From Streptomyces sp. NBC_00289 (GTDB taxonomy: Bacteria > Actinomycetota > Actinomycetes > Streptomycetales > Streptomycetaceae): DNA of 64,000 nt. The stretch spans positions 7,502,001-7,566,000 of the forward strand of contig NZ_CP108046.1 of NCBI RefSeq assembly GCF_041435115.1. The letters are read 5' to 3'. Numbering within the stretch: position 1 is the stretch's first letter; every line of letters begins with the position of its first letter. Positions 45,981-54,311 of the stretch are shown here, in pieces. Under the pieces are notes generated by a model. The model worked only from the letters and a program-made list of their open reading frames with translations. It searched no databases and had not been told where the DNA came from. Position numbers and translations under genes: made by a program.

Positions 45981-46703
45981 ATGGAACTGAAAATGCGAGC
46001 GGGACATCAGGGGACCGGTCCGGGCCCCATCACACCGGACGGCTGCGCGGTCGAGCTGTACTCACGGCTGTCCCTCGGGGCGGAGCCCGACATCATCGCG
46101 GCGGCCGTCCCGCCGGGAGCGAGCATTCTGGAACTGGGCTGCGGCGTGGGCCGCATGACCCACCCGTTACTGGAGCGCGGGTTCACGGTCACCGCGGTGG
46201 ACGAGTCCGCCGAGATGCTGGAGCGCGTCCGCGGCGCGCGCACGGTACACGCGTCGATCGAGGACCTCGACCTGGGCGAGACGTTCGACGTCGTGCTGCT
46301 CGCGTCCTTCCTCGTGCACACCGCCGACATCGAGGTCCGGCGAGGCATGCTGCGCACCTGCACGCGACACCTCGCGGACGGCGGCCGGGTGCTGATCCAG
46401 CGAGAGGGCGCGGACTACCACACCAACCTGCCGCGCGAGCGCGTCGATCCTTCCGGCTACATCGTGCGCATCGCGTCGTCCGAGCTGGTGGCAGACGGGG
46501 TCAACTCGGTTTTCGCGGAGTACGTGTTCCCGGACGCGACCTGGACGCAGACGTTCCGGGTACGGCCGCTGACGCGGCAGCAGTTCGAGGACGCGCTGGC
46601 GGAGGCGGGCCTGAGAGTCGACAAGTACCTGACCGAGGACGGGATATGGGTACGGGCGGCAGCCACGGTGGCCGAGGCTCCCGCAACCCAGGAGGAGGAC
46701 TGA
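45981..46703 (+). CDS. class I SAM-dependent methyltransferase; TTA codon
   Basis: The 240 residues have SAM motif I ILELGCGVGRMTHPLLERG, motif II VTAVDESAEML and FDVVLLASFLVHTADIEVR, followed by a strand-rich C-terminal part. The substrate is unknown. Codon 63 (46167-46169) is TTA, so translation should depend on the bldA tRNA and occur mainly in development or secondary metabolism. ATG 45981 has a weak GACGGAC upstream; ATG 45993 is an alternative. No biosynthetic neighbours. Confidence 0.85.
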   Translation: MELKMRAGHQGTGPGPITPDGCAVELYSRLSLGAEPDIIAAAVPPGASILELGCGVGRMTHPLLERGFTVTAVDESAEMLERVRGARTVHASIEDLDLGETFDVVLLASFLVHTADIEVRRGMLRTCTRHLADGGRVLIQREGADYHTNLPRERVDPSGYIVRIASSELVADGVNSVFAEYVFPDATWTQTFRVRPLTRQQFEDALAEAGLRVDKYLTEDGIWVRAAATVAEAPATQEED

Positions 46704-46740
46704 GGGAGGAAGGATGACGTGCCTGGGTGCGTCGGACGGC

Positions 46741-46766
46741 GATGAGTTTCGTGACGAGGGCCGGTC
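46741..46766 (+). promoter_or_regulatory. ECF-type promoter of the doxX-family gene
   Basis: GATGAGTTTC (46741-46750) and GGTC (46763-46766) with a 12-bp spacer. The same elements at the same spacing precede the DUF899 gene (58301-58326), and the leaders that follow also align (ACGGACCG...CACAGGAG...CCTCATGTC). A two-box promoter with a short GGTC -10 is typical of ECF sigma factors. Confidence 0.6.
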
Positions 46767-46811
46767 TATCTCTGTGACAGCACAACGGACCGCTTCACAC
46801 AGGAGACCCTC

Positions 46812-47288
46812 ATGTCCGAGACCACCGTTCCCGTCCCGTCCGTCGCATCCGCACTGCCCGGCGGCGGCTCCGGCACAGTCGTCGCCGAGTCCGCGACCCC
46901 TCGCGGTCGACGGGCCCGCATCGCCCTGCGTGGCCTGCAGGTGGTGCTCGCCCTCTTCTACGCCATCGCGAGCGCCCTGCCCAAGCTGATCGCGCATCCC
47001 TCGGCCGCCGACGCCTTCGACGAGATGGGCTGGGGCAGCGCGGGAATGTACACCATCGGCGCACTCGAACTGGCCGGAGCCATCGCCCTGTTGGTCCCGG
47101 TGCTGCAGTCCGTGGCGGCGGTGGCGCTGAGCGCGCTGATGGTCGGCGCGTTCGTCGTCCAGCTCACCGTCTTCCACGGGGAGAACGCGGCGACCCCGCT
47201 CATCCTGATCGTGCCGCTCGCCCTCATCGCCTGGGCACGGCGTGGACACAACGAGGACCTGCTGCGGCTGGTACGGCGCCGGGCGTGA
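46812..47288 (+). CDS. DoxX family membrane protein
   Basis: The 158 residues contain four membrane helices, the first in LQVVLALFYAIASALPKLIA, with the DoxX/TQO-type pattern KLIAHPSAADAFDEMGWGS. Family members form parts of quinone-linked membrane oxidoreductases or act in oxidative-stress defence. ATG 46812 has AGGAG upstream. It is preceded by the ECF-type promoter it shares with the DUF899 gene. Confidence 0.88.
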   Translation: MSETTVPVPSVASALPGGGSGTVVAESATPRGRRARIALRGLQVVLALFYAIASALPKLIAHPSAADAFDEMGWGSAGMYTIGALELAGAIALLVPVLQSVAAVALSALMVGAFVVQLTVFHGENAATPLILIVPLALIAWARRGHNEDLLRLVRRRA

Positions 47289-47527
47289 CACGTGCCCTGT
47301 GGGGACGGCCGGCGAAACCGCACGGCGGGGGCCGCGGTGAGGGTGGCGTCGACAGCGATGTTGTTCGGGTGCTGGTGCCGGTGCCGGTGCCGATGCCGAT
47401 GGGTGGAGGGGTGGGGGGAGGGGGGAGAGGGCGGGGGTGACGAGATGCGCAGGACGGTGGCGTCCGGTGGGCCGAGGGCCCGGGCCGGACGCCGGCGCCG
47501 TGTGTATCTCGTCGCGTGCCCTGGAGG
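47289..47527. other. intergenic stretch with GGTGCC repeats and a G-quadruplex motif
   Basis: No gene is seen. 47368-47400 repeats the hexamer GGTGCC and variants. 47408-47437 has five runs of at least three G separated by one to three bases, a textbook G4 motif on the plus strand. It lies between the convergent DoxX and S4 genes. Confidence 0.7.
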
Positions 47528-48220
47528 TCATCGGCCTCCGCGCCGGGGGCGGCCTCCCCGGACACCTGGCGAGCCGGACGTACCCGGTTTACCCGGTGTG
47601 CCCGGACCACCTGCCGCTCCCGGGCCTCCCGACGTTCCCGGGCCTGCCGTCATTCCCGGTGGTACCGCTGACCCTCGGAGGCGTTCCATGTCGCGGCGGT
47701 CCCGCTTGGTCGGGCGGCCGGTGCCGCGGTCGCGGATACCGGCCGGGGCCACGGCGTCGCGCGGCGGGGGCGGGGGACTGTTGTCGACGTAGCACTGCAC
47801 GGCCACCGGAGCGCCGACCCGCTTGCGGATCAGGCGCTTGACGACGACGACCCGCTCCCAGCCCTCCTGCCGGACGCGTACCTCGTCGCCGACGCGCACG
47901 GAGTAGGCGGGCTTGACCCGTTCGCCGTTCACGCGCACATGCCCGCCCCGGCAGGCGGTGGCTCCCATGGAGCGGGTCTTCACCAGTCGGACCGACCAGA
48001 CCCAGCTGTCGATGCGCACGCTCTCGCCGTGCTGCGGACCGGCCGCCTCGGCGGCGGCCACCGCGGCGGCGGCCTTGGCGTCCACGCCGTCGCCGCCGTC
48101 GGCGTCCGTGGCTTTGCCGGTGCCGGTGCCGGTGCTGCCGGTGGCGTTGCCGTCGGCCTCGGCGTCCGTGGCCGTGCCGTCGGCCTCGGCGTGGTCGTGG
48201 TCCGGGTGCTCAGAAGCCAT
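47528..48220 (-). CDS. S4-domain RNA-binding protein (HslR-like) with low-complexity ends
   Basis: The 230 residues have a central S4 domain (about 68-130: VRIDSWVWSVRLVKTRSMGA, HVRVNGERVKPAYSVRVGDE), like Hsp15/HslR, which binds stalled 50S subunits. Around it are a Asp/Gly/Thr/Ala-rich N-terminus and a collagen-like GPGTPGKPGTSG C-terminus ending in RGGRPRRGGR. ATG 48220 has no ribosome site, but TAAAGT lies 7 bases upstream on the minus strand (48228-48233), consistent with a leaderless mRNA. The low-complexity ends are encoded by short GC repeats and probably vary between strains. Confidence 0.88.
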   Translation of the reverse strand: MASEHPDHDHAEADGTATDAEADGNATGSTGTGTGKATDADGGDGVDAKAAAAVAAAEAAGPQHGESVRIDSWVWSVRLVKTRSMGATACRGGHVRVNGERVKPAYSVRVGDEVRVRQEGWERVVVVKRLIRKRVGAPVAVQCYVDNSPPPPPRDAVAPAGIRDRGTGRPTKRDRRDMERLRGSAVPPGMTAGPGTSGGPGAAGGPGTPGKPGTSGSPGVRGGRPRRGGR

Positions 48221-48353
48221 GCCGTCGACTTTAGTCCCCGGAGCGGTGAGGGTCGGCTGGGTTTTCTCGCGGCCCCTGGAGAGGTGTCCTGGGAGCAGCC
48301 TGGACAGGCCTTGGCCGACCTGGGCAGGTCCGGCACGGCTTTACGGTGGAGGC

Positions 48354-49070
48354 ATGCACAGCCTGGAGGATCTGGACGCCCGTCTCTGCGGTTGCACCGC
48401 CTGCCCCCGGCTCGTGGAGTGGCGGGAGGAGGTGGCCCGTACCAAGCGCGCGGCCTTCGCCGACGAGACGTACTGGGGGCGCCCGGTGCCGGGCTTCGGC
48501 CCGTCGGACGCCAGGCTGCTGATCGTCGGCCTCGCCCCCGCCGCCCACGGCGGCAACCGCACGGGCCGTATGTTCACCGGCGACCGCTCCGGAGACGTGC
48601 TGTACGAGGCGCTGTACGACATCGGGCTCGCCTCGCAGCCGACCTCGGTGCGCGCCGGCGACGGCCTGGAACTGTACGGCGTGCGGGTCACCTCGCCCGT
48701 GCACTGCGCCCCGCCCGCCAACAAGCCCACCCCCGAGGAGCGGGACACCTGCCGGCCCTGGCTCCTGCAGGAGCTGAGGCTGCTGCGGCCCACACTGCGG
48801 GCGGTGGTCGTGCTCGGCGCCTTCGGCTGGCAGGCGGCCCTGCCCGCCTTCGCCGAGGCGGGCTGGACAGTGCCACGCCCGCGGCCGGCCTTCGCCCACG
48901 GCGCCCGCGTCCCCCTCGACGGGCTCCAGCTCTTCGGCTGCTTCCACGTAAGCCAGCGCAACACCTTCACCGGCCGGCTCACGCCCGCGATGCTGCGCGA
49001 CGTCCTGCGTACGGCGGCGGAAGCGGCGGGACTGCCCGGGCCGAAAACCGGGGCGACCGGACCGCCGTAG
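48354..49070 (+). CDS. family 5 uracil-DNA glycosylase (UdgB type)
   Basis: Removes uracil and related damaged bases from DNA. The 238 residues have the two UDG motifs, GLAPAAHGGNRTGRMFTGD (motif A, without the polar Asp/Asn catalytic residue of family 1, as usual in family 5) and HVSQRNTFTGRLTPAM (motif B). Four cysteines (CGCTACPRL; CAPPANKP; GCFHV) would hold the FeS cluster. ATG 48354 has GGAGG only one base upstream but TACGGT 6 bases upstream, so the mRNA may be leaderless. The iminopeptidase gene follows 18 bp later. Confidence 0.93.
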   Translation: MHSLEDLDARLCGCTACPRLVEWREEVARTKRAAFADETYWGRPVPGFGPSDARLLIVGLAPAAHGGNRTGRMFTGDRSGDVLYEALYDIGLASQPTSVRAGDGLELYGVRVTSPVHCAPPANKPTPEERDTCRPWLLQELRLLRPTLRAVVVLGAFGWQAALPAFAEAGWTVPRPRPAFAHGARVPLDGLQLFGCFHVSQRNTFTGRLTPAMLRDVLRTAAEAAGLPGPKTGATGPP

Positions 49071-49088
49071 GGACGTTACGGTGCGCTG

Positions 49089-50087
49089 ATGACCTTGTAT
49101 CCGGAGATCGAACCGTACGACCACGGCATGCTCGACGTCGGTGACGGCAACCAGGTGTACTGGGAGACGTGCGGCAATCCGCGCGGCAAGCCCGCGGTGG
49201 TGCTGCACGGCGGGCCGGGCTCCGGAGCCAACGCCTACTTCCCGCGCCTCTTCGACCCGGCCGCGTACCGGATCGTGCTGCTCGACCAGCGCGGGGCCGG
49301 TCGTTCCACGCCGCCGGCGAGCGCGTACGACACCGACATGAGCGTCAACACGACCGCTCACCTCATCGCCGACCTGGAACTGCTGCGCCGGCACCTGGAC
49401 GTCGAACGGTGGCTGGTGTGGGGAGTGTCCTGGGGATCGGTGCTGGGGCTGCGGTACGCGCAGACGCATCCCGCGGCCGTCTCCGAGCTGGTCCTGACCG
49501 GGATCGCGACCGGCTCGGATGCCGAAGTCGCCCTGCTGACGAGGGGGTTGGGGAGGATCTTTCCGGAGGCGTTCGAGCGGTTCGTCGGCGAGCTGCCGGA
49601 GGGCGAGCGGGACGGAAACCTCGCGGCCGCCTACAACCGGCTGCTCGAGTCGCCCGATCGCCAGGTGCGCGAACGGGCCGCGCGGGCCTGGACCGACTGG
49701 GAGACGGCCATGATGCCGGCCCCGCCGCGGTCGGTGGCGCGCTATGAGGACCCGGTGTTCCGGATGGGCTTCGCCCGCACCGTCACGCACTACTGGGGCA
49801 ACGACCACTTCCTGGGCGAGAGTGAGGGCGGAAGCGAGGGCGACAACGGGGGTGTCGACCGTGGGGGTGTCGTGCTGCGCGACGCGCCGTTGCTGAAGGA
49901 CATCCCCGGCACACTCGTCCAGGGCGGTCTCGACCTCGGCAACCTCCTCGGTGTCGTCTGGCGGCTCCATCACGCCTGGCCGGGCAGCGAGTTGGTGGTG
50001 ATCGACGAGGCCGGGCACAACGCGGGGGCGCCGGGCGTGGCCGAGGCGCTGGTGGCGGCGACCGACAAGTACGCCCGGCGCGGCTAG
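49089..50087 (+). CDS. pip: proline iminopeptidase (alpha/beta hydrolase)
   Basis: Serine peptidase that removes N-terminal proline. The 332 residues show the oxyanion HGGPGSGAN, the nucleophile elbow GVSWGS, DQRGAGRSTP, and the His in DEAGHNAGAPG. The acid residue is in VQGGLDLGNLLG. The loop ESEGGSEGDNGGVDRGG (around 247-263) is an unusual acidic/Gly insertion. TACGGT lies 6 bases before the ATG. The stop overlaps that of the GntR gene on the other strand by 4 bp. Confidence 0.93.
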   Translation: MTLYPEIEPYDHGMLDVGDGNQVYWETCGNPRGKPAVVLHGGPGSGANAYFPRLFDPAAYRIVLLDQRGAGRSTPPASAYDTDMSVNTTAHLIADLELLRRHLDVERWLVWGVSWGSVLGLRYAQTHPAAVSELVLTGIATGSDAEVALLTRGLGRIFPEAFERFVGELPEGERDGNLAAAYNRLLESPDRQVRERAARAWTDWETAMMPAPPRSVARYEDPVFRMGFARTVTHYWGNDHFLGESEGGSEGDNGGVDRGGVVLRDAPLLKDIPGTLVQGGLDLGNLLGVVWRLHHAWPGSELVVIDEAGHNAGAPGVAEALVAATDKYARRG

Positions 50088-50794
50088 GGCACTTCGGCTG
50101 CCCCGGATTCCCCTCCGTCCCCGTCCCCCGCCCCTTTCCCTTCCGGGTCCGCTGCCCCGAACAGGTGCCGTACCGTCGACCGGTAGTTGGCCTGTACGTG
50201 GCGGAGGGCGTGGGTGCGGGCGCGGTCCGGGTCGCCGGAGGCGATCGCCTCGTACAACTCCTGGTGCTCCGTGAGGAGTTGAGGCCACTCCTCGTTCTGC
50301 CGGGTGAGCCAGCGCAGGCGGCCGTCGACGGGTTCCATGACCGAGATCAGCAGGCTGTTGCCGGCCATGGCCAGGATGCGGTCGTGGAAGCGGGTGTTGA
50401 CGTCCGTGATCGCCTCGGCGTCCCCGGCCTCGGTGGCGCTCGCCGCGCTGTCCAGCAGCTCGCGCAGCTCGGCCAGCGTCCGCGGGGTCGCGCGGGATGC
50501 CGCGAGGCCGGTCGCGTACACCTCCAACGCCTCGCGCAGCTCGAAGAGTTCCTTGACGTCGGCGGGTGTCAGCCGGCGTACGACCGTGCGGCGCGGTGTC
50601 TCGAAGTGGACGAAGCCCTCGGCGACCAGTGCCCGGATCGCCTCGCGGACCGGGACCCGGGAGACCCCGAAGCGCTCGGCGAGCTCCCGCTCGACGAGTC
50701 GGTCGCCCGGACGCAGGCGGCCCGCGATGATCTCCCGCCGCAGATCCGCCAGGACGCGTTCGCGTACCGCGCCGAGGGGTTCGATCTTCGTCAT
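50084..50794 (-). CDS. GntR-family regulator (FadR/FCD type)
   Basis: The 236 residues have an N-terminal winged helix (RLVERELAERFGVSRVPVREAI) and the all-helical FCD effector domain. The metal/effector residues are in FHDRILAMAGNSL and HQELYEAIASGDPDRARTHAL. It is divergent from a nucleobase permease and racemase-like gene, and a perfect palindromic operator lies between them. It probably represses the permease operon and itself until a nitrogen-containing ligand binds. Confidence 0.93.
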   Translation of the reverse strand: MTKIEPLGAVRERVLADLRREIIAGRLRPGDRLVERELAERFGVSRVPVREAIRALVAEGFVHFETPRRTVVRRLTPADVKELFELREALEVYATGLAASRATPRTLAELRELLDSAASATEAGDAEAITDVNTRFHDRILAMAGNSLLISVMEPVDGRLRWLTRQNEEWPQLLTEHQELYEAIASGDPDRARTHALRHVQANYRSTVRHLFGAADPEGKGAGDGDGGESGAAEVP

Positions 50795-50885
50795 GAGGCC
50801 ATCTTCGCCGACTCGGAGCGGCTTTTACGGAGCGTTAACAGGGGTGACATCGGTCGAAACGGTTGACGGGAGGACCATGACGGAA

Positions 50886-50901
50886 GTTTGGTATACCAAA
50901 C
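50886..50901. promoter_or_regulatory. GntR operator palindrome
   Basis: GTTTGGTATACCAAAC, a perfect 16-bp palindrome with the GntR/FCD core TGGTATACCA, 92 bp upstream of the regulator start and 47 bp before the permease GTG. Confidence 0.85.
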
Positions 50902-50947
50902 GGCCCCCGAAAGCAGTCTCCTCCGTCCCCTCGTCCAGGGAGGCCCC

Positions 50948-52423
50948 GTGTCCCTCGCCGACCGTGCCGAAGCCACCGGCACCGCAGCGTTCGTCCCCGA
51001 CCCCCGCCTCACCAACGAAGACCTCGCGCCCGCGGGCAAGCGCAACTGGAAGGTGTTCGACCTCTTCGCCATGTGGATGTCCGACGTCCACAACCTCGGC
51101 AACTACACCTTCGCCGCGGGCCTGCTCTTCCTCGGCATGAACGTCTGGCAGATCTTCACCTCACTGCTCGTCGGCTTCGTGATCATCTATGCCGGGATGA
51201 ACATGATGGGCCGCATCGGGCAGCGCACCGGAGTCCCCTTCCCGGTCGTCAGCCGGATCGCCTTCGGCATCTGGGGCGCCAACATCCCCGCGCTGATCAG
51301 GGCCGTCATCGCCATCATGTGGTACGGCATCCAGACCTACCTCGCCTCCGTCGCGGTCAACGTGATGCTGCTGGCCGCCTGGCCGGGCCTGGAGTCCTGG
51401 ACGCACAGCTCCTTCCTGGGCCTCGACGCGCTCGGCTGGGTGTCCTTCGTCGCGCTCTGGCTGGTCCAGGCGCTGATCATCAGTCAGGGCATGGAGTCGG
51501 TCCGGAAGTTCCAGGACTTCTGCGGCCCCGCCATCTGGGTCGTGATGATCGCGCTCGCCGTCTGGATCCTCGCCAAGGCCGACTGGACCATCGCGCTGAC
51601 CTCGACCCCGCACCCGGTCTCCGTCGGCGAACAGTGGCGGCAGTGGTTCGGCGCGGTAGGTCTGATCCTCGCCACCTACGGCACGCTGATGCTCAACTTC
51701 TGCGACTTCTCCCGCTTCGCACCCGACTACAAGACCGTCCGGCGCGGCAACTTCTGGGGTCTGCCGGTCAACTCGACGGCCTTCGTGATCGTGTCGGTGA
51801 TCGTCACCGCGGGCGCCTACGAGGTGTTCGGCAAGCAGATCACCGACCCCGCCTACCTCGTCGCCGAGATCGGCAACAAGTGGGTGCTGGTGGTGGGCGC
51901 GTTCACCTTCGCGGTGGCCACCATGGGCGTCAACATCGTCGCCAACTTCGTCTCGCCGGCGTACGACCTGGCCAACGTCTGGCCGCAGAAGATCACCTTC
52001 AGGATCGGCGGCATGATCAGCACGGTGGCCGCGCTGGTGGTGACCCCGTGGAACCTGTTCTCCAACCCGACCGTCGTGAACTACTTCCTCGGCGGCCTCG
52101 GTGCCTTCCTCGGCCCGCTGTTCGGCGTGATCATGGTCGACTACTACTGGGTCAAGCGTGGTGACGTCGACGTCGACGAGCTCTTCGACGCGCGGCCAGG
52201 TGCCCGCTACCGCTACCGCAACGGCGTCAACCCCAAGGCGCTGTGGGCGTTCCTGCCCTCGGCGGCGGTCGCGGCGGTGCTCGCGCTGGTGAAGACGTTC
52301 AGTGACGTGGCGCCGTACTCGTGGTTCATCGGCACCGCGCTGGCGGCCGGTGCCTACGCGGCACTGTGCCGCGCCGAGCGGACCGCCGCGCCGGTCGTCT
52401 CCGAGCAGCCCGTGGAGGTCTGA
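50948..52423 (+). CDS. NCS1-family cytosine/purine/allantoin-type permease
   Basis: Membrane importer of nucleobases, allantoin or hydantoins. The 491 residues contain about 12 helices, with WMSDVHNLGNYTFAAGLLFL in helix 1, IGQRTGVPFPVVSRIAFGIW, and GTLMLNFCDFSRFAPDYKT, all NCS1 signatures. GTG 50948 has AGGGAGG four bases upstream; the longer frame starts inside the operator and is rejected. The racemase-family gene begins 6 bp after the stop, so the two form an operon under the GntR palindrome. Confidence 0.93.
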   Translation: MSLADRAEATGTAAFVPDPRLTNEDLAPAGKRNWKVFDLFAMWMSDVHNLGNYTFAAGLLFLGMNVWQIFTSLLVGFVIIYAGMNMMGRIGQRTGVPFPVVSRIAFGIWGANIPALIRAVIAIMWYGIQTYLASVAVNVMLLAAWPGLESWTHSSFLGLDALGWVSFVALWLVQALIISQGMESVRKFQDFCGPAIWVVMIALAVWILAKADWTIALTSTPHPVSVGEQWRQWFGAVGLILATYGTLMLNFCDFSRFAPDYKTVRRGNFWGLPVNSTAFVIVSVIVTAGAYEVFGKQITDPAYLVAEIGNKWVLVVGAFTFAVATMGVNIVANFVSPAYDLANVWPQKITFRIGGMISTVAALVVTPWNLFSNPTVVNYFLGGLGAFLGPLFGVIMVDYYWVKRGDVDVDELFDARPGARYRYRNGVNPKALWAFLPSAAVAAVLALVKTFSDVAPYSWFIGTALAAGAYAALCRAERTAAPVVSEQPVEV

Positions 52424-52428
52424 GCAAC

Positions 52429-53163
52429 GTGCGGATCGTCGTCACCAACTGCAACACCACGCAGGAGATGACCGAGGAGATCGTACGAGGTGCCCGGGCC
52501 GCGGCAGGCCCGGGCACCACCGTGACCGGACTGACCCCCGGCTGGGGACCGGAGTCCGCGGAGGGCTGGCTCGACAGCTACCTGTCGGCCGCCGCCGTCC
52601 TCGACACCCTGCGCACGTACGACGGACCGTCGTACGACGCCGTCGTCATGGCCGGCTTCGGAGAGCACGGGCGCGAAGGTGTACGGGAACTGGTGGACGT
52701 GCCGGTCGTCGACATCACGGAGGCCGCGGCACACCTCGCCTGCCTGCTGGGGCGGCGGTACGGGGTCGTCACCACGCTGGAACGCTCGTGCGGGCAGATC
52801 GAGGACAGCCTCGAAACGGCGGGCGTGGGCCGCAACTGCGCCGCCGTCGTCGGGACGGGCCTGAGCGTCCTCGACCTCGGGGACGGCGAGGGGAACCGGG
52901 ACCGCACCGAGGCGGCGTTCCTCGCCGCCGCCGAACGGGCCTGCCGGGCGGGCGCGGAGGTACTGGTGCTCGGCTGCGCCGGAATGACCGGCCTGCAGCG
53001 CACCGTGGGGGAGAAGCTGGGGCTTCCGGTCGTCGACGGGGTCGCGGCGGCGGTGAAGCTGGCGGAGTCCCTCGTGGCACTCGGCCTGACGACCAGCCGG
53101 GCGGGCAGCCTGGCGAAACCGTTGCCGAAGAGGCGGGTGTGGAGCCGCCCACGACCGGACTGA
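52429..53163 (+). CDS. Asp/Glu/hydantoin racemase-superfamily protein lacking the first catalytic Cys
   Basis: The 244 residues belong to the hydantoin racemase / AroM branch: NCNTTQEMTEEI at the phosphate-like loop and VVDITEAAAHLACLLG. The second catalytic Cys is in LVLGCAGMTGLQ. The first, usually in a ACFGDPG block, is Gly here (MAGFGEHG). A two-base racemase needs both, so this may be a one-base enzyme such as a decarboxylase or isomerase. Operon with the permease suggests it acts on the imported compound. GGAGG is 10 bases before GTG 52429. Confidence 0.85.
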   Translation: MRIVVTNCNTTQEMTEEIVRGARAAAGPGTTVTGLTPGWGPESAEGWLDSYLSAAAVLDTLRTYDGPSYDAVVMAGFGEHGREGVRELVDVPVVDITEAAAHLACLLGRRYGVVTTLERSCGQIEDSLETAGVGRNCAAVVGTGLSVLDLGDGEGNRDRTEAAFLAAAERACRAGAEVLVLGCAGMTGLQRTVGEKLGLPVVDGVAAAVKLAESLVALGLTTSRAGSLAKPLPKRRVWSRPRPD

Positions 53164-53436
53164 CACCACCCCGCGCCGCCGTCGCCGGTCAGCCGCATCG
53201 GGGCCCAGTCAGGCCATGCGCCGCCCGTCGCCGCTCAGCCGCATCGGGGCCGGGTCAGGACATGCGTCCCCCGCGGGTCACCGCACCAGGCCGAGTTAAC
53301 GGCGTGCGCCCTTCACCGGTCGTCGCACCAGGCCGAGTCCACGGCGTGCGCCCGTCGCCGGTCATCGCACCAGGCCGAGTCCACGGCATACGCCCGTCGT
53401 AAGCCCGTCCTACGGCTGCCAGACGTACCGCACGTC
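53164..53436. repeat. nested tandem repeats between racemase and GNAT genes
   Basis: Three families lie end to end. First, two copies of a 46-bp unit (53178-53223, 53224-53269). Second, three copies of a 42-bp unit (53278-53319, 53320-53361, 53362-53403) with core GCACCAGGCCGAG. Third, one extra copy of a 27-bp unit (53410-53436) whose other copy (53437-53463) is the 3' end of the GNAT gene. No gene is seen in the repeats. Confidence 0.9.
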
Positions 53437-53901
53437 CTACGGCTGCCAGACGTACCGCACGTCCGGTTCCCGCTCCTCGTTCGTGCGGCCGTCGGTCCGC
53501 TCGACGGCGACGAAACCGTGTCGCTCGTAGAAGCGGTGGGCGGGCTCGTTGACCTGGAAGGTCCACAGACTCAGCCCCCGCGGACTGCGCTCCTTGGCCA
53601 GCCCGACGAACCGGTCACCGATACCTCGCCCCCGCCACTCGGGGGCGAGGTACAGCTGGGACAGCAGATCGCCGTTGAGCACCATCAGCCCCACGACCCG
53701 GCCCCCGTCCACCGCCTCGGCCACCCACGTCTCGCGCGACGGCACCACCACATCGCGGAAGTAGGCCCGCACCTCGTCGTCGGACCGCGGCCTGACGACC
53801 GTCGGCAACGCGGCGTCGAACGACCGCAACCACACATCGGCCGCGTCGGCGGCGTCGGCGGCACCGGCCCGACGCAGCACAACGGCCGCCGGCCTGCTCA
53901 C
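53437..53901 (-). CDS. GNAT-family N-acetyltransferase
   Basis: The 154 residues have the acetyl-CoA motif LYLAPEWRGRGIGDRFVGLA and the C-terminal AHRFYERHGFVAVERT. The substrate is unknown. GTG 53901 overlaps the RidA stop by 4 bp, so the genes are coupled. The last 27 bp, including the stop, are duplicated in tandem downstream; the coding frame is not changed. Confidence 0.92.
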   Translation of the reverse strand: MSRPAAVVLRRAGAADAADAADVWLRSFDAALPTVVRPRSDDEVRAYFRDVVVPSRETWVAEAVDGGRVVGLMVLNGDLLSQLYLAPEWRGRGIGDRFVGLAKERSPRGLSLWTFQVNEPAHRFYERHGFVAVERTDGRTNEEREPDVRYVWQP

Positions 53902-54311
53902 GCTGCCACCTCCTCGGGAACGACAGCGATCGCGGTGATCTCCACCAACTGCCCCGTATATCCGAGACAGGCCACCCCGACCAGCGTCGACGCATGTGGC
54001 CCGGCGATGAGCTCCGAGGCCTCGACGACTTCCCAGACGGTGGACAGCACCGCGGGATCGCTGCTGACGACGTACACGTCGGTCGCCGCGACATGCGCCA
54101 AGTCGCTTCCCACCGTCTGTAGTTGTACTCGCAGGTTGGCGATCACCTGCTGTGCCTGCAGCACCGGATCGCCTTCACCGACCAACCGGCCGTCCGCGTC
54201 GAGGGGCACGGCTCCTGCCAGGAAGGCCAGTCTCGTGCCTGCCTCGACCACGGAGGCGTGCGAGTAGGAGGGCGGTGGGAACAGGGCGGCAGCGGTAGCG
54301 CGCTGGATCAC
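53898..54311 (-). CDS. RidA (YjgF/YER057c/UK114) family protein
   Basis: The 137 residues have the RidA pattern FPPPSYSHASVVEAG, LQAQQVIANLRVQLQTVGSD and the C-terminal CLGYTGQLVEITAIAVVPE. Classical RidA deaminates reactive imine/enamine intermediates with an Arg (RV) that is not evident at the usual site (LVEITAIAVV). It may therefore belong to a non-catalytic or other subgroup. GTG 54311 has AAGGAGA 6 bases upstream. Operon with the GNAT gene. Confidence 0.88.
   Translation of the reverse strand: MIQRATAAALFPPPSYSHASVVEAGTRLAFLAGAVPLDADGRLVGEGDPVLQAQQVIANLRVQLQTVGSDLAHVAATDVYVVSSDPAVLSTVWEVVEASELIAGPHASTLVGVACLGYTGQLVEITAIAVVPEEVAA

Noticed and set aside
47224..47792. Open frames on both strands between DoxX and S4 genes
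   Set aside because: Built from Gly/Pro hexamer repeats and the G-rich run; no start signals or family match.
53164..53403. CRISPR array or extension of the racemase gene
   Set aside because: The repeats are directly adjacent without unique spacers, so not CRISPR; the racemase stops at 53163 and the frame with 14-residue repeats is a shadow.
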